In this document: positions 57,664 to 64,000 of the stretch, piece after piece | How positions within the stretch are numbered: position 1 is the stretch's first letter | Layout of the letters: every line of letters starts with the position of its first letter | From: Verticillium longisporum | Lineage: Eukaryota > Ascomycota > Sordariomycetes > Glomerellales > Plectosphaerellaceae | Reading direction: 5' to 3' | NCBI GenBank assembly: GCA_019188255.1 | Contig: JAETXT010000008.1 | Location: 310,001-374,000, forward strand | DNA: 64,000 nt | The notes under the pieces: generated by a model | Database searches by the model: none | Seen by the model: only the letters and a program-made list of their open reading frames with translations | What the model was told of the DNA's origin: nothing | Program-made: the position numbers and the translations under genes

Positions 57664-60600
57664 GTTTGGATGTGACTGCTGCCGATTGCCAGCAGGTCAC
57701 GACATGACGTTGCGAAGGTCGTTCAACTTTTGTGACAGCTCTTGAGAGTTCGTTCAGGTCGGTGGGCGAGGTTGAGGAAGTCGGGATCTGAGGGGGCGTC
57801 GAAGGATTTGAGTGGCGGATATGCTCCAAGACAAGAAACGTACGTGGTTGGTACGCTGCTGCAGGGTTCCTGAGCAGAAGATGATAATCTGGGGAAGCCG
57901 AGACGAGGGGGTCTCTGGCGGTCTAAATGTAGGGCTAGTGCGGAGCGATGTGATGCGAAAGGAGAGTGTATGGTCTTGGCTTTCGGCGTAGTAGAGAGGG
58001 GGCCAGGGAAGGTCGAGGTATGACGGGTGTGGCTGACAGATTCGTATTGGATGGTCCGGAGACTTCGTGATGGAAGCCCGGTCAAATCACGAAGCCCGGT
58101 CAAGGTTCGTTTGAAGTAGTGGTTCGGGGGAAAGGGCGAAGAGTCGGGGGCGGTAGTTGGAGATGTCGAGGAGAGAAAGACTCGGCTTCTGCAAGGCTTT
58201 GGGGGAGGGGCGCCGGCATACCTGAACACGCAGGGGGTTGCAGACCAAGGGCAAAGAGCAGAGGGCAAAGGGCAAGATGAACCCGGGCCTAGCAGGTCAA
58301 GGGCGACCGACAGACCATCGTGATTTGTTGATGAGCCCATGCCGAATTGAGAGTTGAGAGTGCGAGTGCACGAGGGCGCGCCAGGTGGAGAAGCTTTGCG
58401 GGGTTGCACCATGGGACGGAACCTGTGGGGAACCAGGGAAGCACAGCGGTTGGCTCTTAGGGGAGGATCCGCCCATGAGTCAGGCACATCAGCGCTGCTT
58501 CGACGGTTCCATGTCTCACAGACCATACAAACCCGCCCATAGTGGCCCCTTATTGTTTATTGGGGGATTGAGTATCCTTCTCCAGACCCTGATCGGCGCT
58601 GTACTGTAGAGTGCCTGGAGACGGCCCCAAATACGCACTGCGAATATGCAGCGGCGAGGAGGCGGAACATGATCTATGGTTCGGCTCGGTGCGCATCTGT
58701 CGACCGAGGCATCGGGGGTAAGGGCACGTACCGACCTGGGTAGGCATGTACCGACCTTAGGTACCTAAGGTACCTAGGTAGGTAGGTAGGTAGGCATGTC
58801 ACCAACAACCCACAGCGCCATTCATCAGTGGTCAGTCATAAAATAGCCAGGGCGTGACTGCCAGATTTGTCACCCACCGAGCCTAGCTGCATCGTTCAGA
58901 ACAGTGACCGCCTAGGGATGCCTGACCACCTTGAAAGGCACCTTGACAGGAGGAAACAGATGTCTGTGTTCCCGGGTTTTCTGACAACCGGCTCGGCACC
59001 GCAGACCAAGTCAGGTGCCTGTGACTGATTCACAACGCACTCATCCACCATGTGCTAAGATTATCCCAAACAGGTAGCTGCCTTGCTCAGGTAGGTAGGT
59101 GGAAGTGGAAGGCCAACTGGTGGTAGCCTACAGAGGCGAGGGGAAGCACGGGTCAGGTCGGTAAAGCCTAGTAAGGTTTTAGAGCAAGACAAGCGTACAT
59201 CGTGCTCGCAGTGCCAGTGGAGGCTCACCGAGTGCAAGTGCGGGCCCCTTCTGTACTGGAGCCTCGAGCCTCCAGTGACGGGAGGGGGAGAATGGACGGA
59301 GCATGTCCCCGCAGACCCCGCACCACCCCAAAGGACGTGCCCGGCAAGATCAAGATCAACACAGGGCAGGTCCAGGCTGCGGTTTGATTCCCCTCCTATG
59401 ACTCGACCTGACGACCTGACGTCGACGACGACGACGACGACCATCACCCAGTTGCCGCGCAAGCGATGAACATTGGCCATCTTTGTTGGTGAAATCGTCG
59501 TTCTCTTTGGATTTCTACTTGTCAGCACCACCTACGGGGTCGCTAAACGCAATACACTGCTGTTCGTTCTTGCCACTTTTTGACGATTCTTCTCCATTGC
59601 CGTACTGACGAGTGTACAGGATCAGTCGATCCGATAGCCATGACAATGCACATTGCAATGGCGGAATGATTTCTGGATACGCTGTATCTCTCAACATCCC
59701 AGACAGACGAGACCACACCATGTCGCCACGAGCGTGGAACCACCTGGCGAGGCACTCTCATCGTCCAGAGCAGCAAGCGGACAAGCAGACAAGCGTACGC
59801 AGCACAGCATTCGGCCAAAGATGTTTCTTCCCCAAAGATTATTGAATCTTCCGCGTCCCTAAAACGAGATCCATGCGTTTATGGCCTGCGAGGATGGCCC
59901 CCAACTCTCAATCCTCATCATGTTCACTCTCCTGCACAATGGCACCAGATGCAGCTGCGATTGGCCACGTTCTCATGCGGCCTCCAAGAAATGTCGCAAT
60001 TCCCCCGAAAGAGCCCGAATCAGCATGTTGCGGGACCATGAGCAAAGTGTGAATGCCACATCGAACATGGCTCCTCGATACGGCTATCGAGACACGACTT
60101 CACGTGCCATCTTGTGCTCGCAGTGTCACCCAACTGTCGATCACGCTGGCCGCCTGCTGTTGGTTGGTGCTGTCGCGTCGCATCCTCTTTCAGCCCATGA
60201 TCACGTCTTGTCACCTTCGGATCTTCTTCAGGAGATTTCAGATCAAATTTGTTGGACTCAAGACTACATGACGCTGGCAAAACTCGTCGACACAGATGAT
60301 CATTTGCTCCCAACATTGTCACTTTATCCTCGCCCAGAGTCTTGACCAAGCGGCAAAGCGAGATTGTGGGATCCGTCTGACCGTCAGCCCTGCTGAAAGG
60401 AGCAATCGCAACCCAAACATCCTGGTACTTTCCCTTGCATGGTACCACCAACTGACAGTCTCTCATACGTGGTACGGTGTTGGGCTCAGCCCCCAGCTTC
60501 ATGCAGGCTGCTGCTATCTTCGACACCCTCCCACCAAACACTGCCCGACCCAACTTGCCAGCTTCACCAACATAGCAACCCGTGAGCCTCTCCAGCGTCA

Positions 60601-60830
60601 CATCAGCGGTAAAGCCTGGCGATCGCATTTCGGCATCACGCGTCCCTATACCATATAACGTATGCGACAGCCTGGACCAGGTGTTCCAGCGGCTATCACT
60701 CTCTTCAGCCTCTACCCCGCAGGCCATCCACCTGTGCGACCTCAGCTGGGCCGCAGCCTTGTGTGACCTTTGGACGCTGTCACTCTGGATCGCTCGAGAA
60801 CATAGGGTTCGCCAACCGCCGCGGGAAACC
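57664..60830. other. Divergent intergenic region between a regulator gene and a membrane-protein gene
   Basis: About 3.2 kb without a convincing gene. Frames of 267 codons (57723-58526, -), 156 codons (59061-59531, -) and 295 codons (60020-60907, -) were read and lack domains; the last runs antisense across the next gene's start. Structure seen: a palindromic GGTACCTAAGGTACC with (GGTA)n at 58,757-58,796, a second AGGTAGGTAGGTGG at 59,091-59,104, and a GACGAC triplet run at about 59,421-59,440. Confidence 0.5.
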
Positions 60831-62625
60831 ATGCGACACTGCTCCATCTGCGCCGTGGTCTCTCTGGTCGCATTCTGTGCAGGAGGTTCGAGCGCCTTGG
60901 ACGTCAAGAAGAGAGACGGTATTCACCGAGTGGAAAAGATACATGTGACAATACTCGACAACATCCAAAGGAGAGATACCACAGCCTGCCCAACAAGCTA
61001 TCTTTTGTGCCCGAGCAGCGCGAGCGGCGGATGTTGTCCCGAGGGATTCGGTTGCGCCACCGATTCATGTTTCGCGTCCACGAGGGCACCACAAACATGT
61101 CAGGGTCGAGCTGGCTACTATCCATGCGCACCAGATCTTGAAGGTATTTGGAGCAGCTACATGCGTGTGCCGGGCTTCAGCTAACATTTGAAAAGGCGGG
61201 TGCTGCCCGGAAGGCTATCTCTGTCAACGAGGTGCCCAGTGCGTGGTCCCGGATGGCGTTTCGTACTCTCAGTCATGTCCAACAAACTATTTCCTCTGCC
61301 CGTCATCGTTGAATTATGGCTGTTGCCGCGACGGCATGGGTTGCGCAGCGAGTGCCTGTTATTCCACCGAACCTTCTACGTATAAGATTACGAGGACAGT
61401 CACGACTACGAATGCGGATGATGAAGAGGTCACAGTGACGGAGACTGCAACAACCGTTTCAACGCCGTCACAGCCAACAGTATACCCGACCGGCGCGATT
61501 GGTCAGGGCGATCAGCAGGTCGTCGTCAAGTTTTACCCGACGTCCGTACCCAAAGTCGAGCCCGAGGTGACTAAGGATGATGATGACGGCGGCAGTGGTC
61601 TTTCGACAGGAGCCATCGTCGGCATCGTTGTTGGTGTCGTCGGCCTCCTGATCATCGTGGTGGCTGCAGCATTCATCATCCTGCGCCATTTGAACAAGGT
61701 CGTCAAGACGGTGGTTGAGTCCAAGCAGGGAACCTCGACCGGATCCAGAGCAGCCAAACCAAAGCCTTTTGTTTCTCAGTACCGGGTCGCTGATAAGCCT
61801 ACGCCATCCGAGATTGATGAGATGAGCGTCGATCCTCTCATGATTACCAGCCCACGACCTTCAACCCGCAGACTCGACTCAGACTCCAGCGGCGCCATCG
61901 GACTCGGCGTTGGTGTCGGCAGCCCTGGCTACCCATCACCTCCCTGGATACTCCAAGCCCAAATGCGCCAGCCGGCTACCAGGCGGTGCCGACGACTACC
62001 GCGGAGCGTCACGCTAGCTACCATTCCACCTTTCAGGGTGGCGTCGGTTACTTTAACATGCCCTCGGAGCAAGAACGTCGACGACCATCTCAGCAGTCGG
62101 GCATCTGGCCCTGGCCGTCGGGCGCGCAACCGCAACGCCAGAGCACCGACTCGCAGACCACGCAACAAGCGTACGCGCAGGGTCATGGACGTCAGTGGAG
62201 CAACGCCAGCGAGCAGAGCAATCCCAGCGACATGGTTTCGCCCATTCATCAGCATTTCGGGGCGCAAGAGCTGGATAGTGCCAACGCCATGGTGCCAGAG
62301 CTGCATGCGCAGTCCGCTCCATCGACTTACCCCCGAGTCACCGGTAGACCCACGGCGCAGCATGGTCAGCGCAATGAGCTCGACTGTCGCGTCGACGCGG
62401 CAGCCAGCACCTCACCCTCGAAGGCGGAGTGGTGAGGGGAGAACACACAGCGACAGCGTCACGGCCGCTCAAGCGCCATTGAGTGTCGTCACGGAGGACA
62501 CGGAGTTGATCGGACACTACGGGCCGCCGGACTCTGCCGTAGGACAGACGGCCGCCGGGCATGAGGATGGGGTCCAAGAGATGGCGGGTTCCCAGGGCTG
62601 GGATCAACCGCAGCAACAGAAGTAG
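60831..62625 (+). CDS. Cysteine-rich single-pass membrane protein (surface or cell-wall associated)
   Basis: Exons 60831-61143 and 61196-62625, intron 52 bp. Signal peptide MRHCSICAVVSLVAFCAGGSSA. Three cysteine modules follow, of the form C-P-x-Y-x-L-C-P-S-S-x(4)-G-C-C-x-D/E-G-x-G-C-A: CPTSYLLCPSSASGGCCPEG, CQGRAGYYPCAPDLEGGCCP and CPTNYFLCPSSLNYGCCRDG. Then come a Thr/Val/Glu-rich stalk, one membrane helix at about 242-268 (GAIVGIVVGVVGLLIIVVAA) and a Ser/Pro/Gln-rich cytoplasmic tail. Such proteins are common in ascomycetes and probably sit in the plasma membrane facing the wall; role unknown. The tail reads better in a second frame from about 61,940 (SLDTPSPNAPAGYQAVPTTT, then GGVGYFNMPSEQERRRPSQQ) to about 62,400, then returns, so one base is probably missing near 61,937-61,943. 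The C terminus ends QGWDQPQQQK. Confidence 0.8.
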
Positions 62626-64000
62626 ATTGAGGGCCGTCAAGCCAGCACATGACGGCATTTTGACTAACACACATTGAGGTTTGGTTAAGTTCTGGGGCGT
62701 TTATTAGGTTACATTGGTCAGGCGCCACACATGAGGGAAGGGATGCATTCGTTGACGATCTTTCTCGCTGTAGCAATGGCCCGAGAGGAATAATTGCACA
62801 ACACATGGTGCGCTCGTACGCGACGTAAAGCGGTTCCCCTCGTTTCGGGGTTCAACGCGTGACCTGGTGATTTAGTATTCTTGCTGTCTCATGAAAATGG
62901 GCGGAAAACAATCGCAGCAGGTTATGGACGTTGCCTCGAGCGTGATGCTCCATCATTCAAGCCTCTCTCGTAATGGAACAACAAGACGAGCGTACAGGCC
63001 TTGCGGTCCTCGTCAAAGGATCGGATCATCTGCTCCACCGAAACTCGCGCGCGCCGCCTCGCTCCCGACCTGTCAATACACAAGCACCAAGGAACCAAGT
63101 CTTGGCCCTCGCTCGTGCCCCGGCGTAATACCTCGCATGGGTCGCGGGGTCTGGGGTAAAGCAGCAGGAATTTGCCCGGACCCGGACCGACTCGAAGGCT
63201 AGACGGGCTACCTCATGTCGTGGGCCCAGAGGAGCGGGCTCGACCGATCGGGTGAGCTATTGGCGCAGTTGTGTGCCTGGCTGCGGCAGAAGGAGGGGGA
63301 GGGCGCAGGACCGAGAGCTGACCGTTGCTTTCGCGCACACACACACACAGATGAACGCACATCCCGAGGGCAGTGTATTCCATCTCGGAGAGAGGGAGAC
63401 AGAATGGACGTCTGTTGAGGCAAGGTGAGGTCATTCAGGTCTACCTAGTTTGGCCCCGCCTCCTCCCCCTTCTTTTTCTGCTCCCCTATCCTTGTTTCCG
63501 TTCGCCCAGACCGTTTTATTCATTTTTCACCTGTTGATTTCCCTGCGAGTACTCGAAGGGGAGGAGGGGGTACGAGATCTGAAAAGAGGTGCCGTTCTTG
63601 GCATTCGCAGCAAGTCGGATGTTTTTCGCGCCCCCCGGCCTCCTTCTTGTCTTTGACGTCCGCTCACGTCCCTGTCGTCCCTGATATCCGACATGCCTTT
63701 CCGTCGGCTCGGCGAGCGGGTGTTCGGGGAGCGGGGTCAGCGAACTTGTGCCTGGCATGGGCTGGGGAAGGGCGGGGAGAGGGAAGGGCACTGCAGTACG
63801 AAGCGGCGAGGGCATTCATTGAGTCGTCGTGATTTCGGTTGTGACTGCTCCGTGGCCACGACGGGGATCCCTGGGAGGTGGGCCCCTTGGTGGGAGGAGA
63901 ATGAGCTGGGGTGAGCAGGGGTGTGGGGGAGGGGGAAAGATTGTCTATCTCCAGTCTTGTCGCTGTTCTACCGGTTTGTTTGCGGAGTCTAAGGGGAAGC
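62626..64000. other. 3' flank and intergenic, no supported gene
   Basis: Contains an ACAC run (about 63,333-63,348), and a pyrimidine-rich stretch followed by a purine-rich one around 63,455-63,600. Small frames on both strands have no recognisable features. A gene may begin beyond the right edge. Confidence 0.5.

Noticed and set aside
57723..58526. 267-codon minus-strand frame upstream of the second regulator
   Set aside because: Probably untranslated leader or promoter of the regulator; Ser/Pro/Arg-rich text without domain.
60020..60907. 295-codon minus-strand frame
   Set aside because: Partly protein-like in the middle, but it runs antisense across the start and signal peptide of the cysteine-rich membrane protein gene; no domain found.
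1..64000. CRISPR arrays, prokaryotic operons, rRNA or tRNA genes
   Set aside because: None seen: introns, gene structure and transposons are fungal, and no tRNA cloverleaf or rRNA segment was recognised by reading. A tRNA scan would be needed to exclude small tRNA genes.

Overview
The window is nuclear DNA of a filamentous ascomycete, probably a sordariomycete. The genes have short introns (about 48-150 bp) with GT-AG borders. They include a lytic cellulose monooxygenase, two Zn2Cys6 regulators, an NRPS-like adenylating enzyme and a phosphate carrier. The transposon types (Tad-like LINE, Fot1/pogo-like, hAT) and a strong RIP (repeat-induced point mutation) footprint also fit Pezizomycotina. 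No species is claimed.

Layout. 1-14.6 kb is gene-bearing: a GT31 glycosyltransferase running off the left edge (-), a three-part NRPS-like protein (-), an enoyl-CoA hydratase (+), a small hypothetical gene (-) and an AA9 monooxygenase (-). 15,863-32,195 is one nested transposon island. The outer unit has 16-bp inverted ends and an 8-bp target duplication (hAT-like). Inside it sits a 7.5-kb LTR retrotransposon with two 289-bp LTRs and a TTAAC duplication. Both are almost stripped of CA and TG dinucleotides, which is RIP. Inside that dead DNA lies a young, unmutated 1.86-kb Fot1/pogo-type element. SDA1, a ribosome-biogenesis gene, starts about 430 bp past the island. 36.3-40.0 kb and 46-48.3 kb hold decayed genes with RIP-type stop codons and frame changes. 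Between them is a full-length Tad-like LINE (40,100-45,683, - strand) with both ORFs open, flanked by a 12-bp target duplication. From 49.5 kb the ordinary gene space resumes: mitochondrial phosphate carrier (-), two Zn2Cys6 transcription factors (-), and a cysteine-rich single-pass membrane protein (+).

A second theme runs through the window. At least six otherwise well-conserved genes need one or two inserted bases, usually inside a short homopolymer, to read through. With those corrections exon lengths and phases sum exactly to whole codons. This pattern suggests an unpolished long-read assembly rather than mass pseudogenisation. In contrast, C-to-T stop codons (CAA/CAG to TAA/TAG) in the 36-40 kb genes look biological and RIP-like.

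No previously undescribed molecular system was demonstrated. The most interesting items are the reconstructable order of transposon insertions, the young intact elements in a RIP-proficient lineage, the adenylation-membrane-reductase enzyme without carrier domain, and the LINE whose RNase H-like domain lacks the usual acidic residues.
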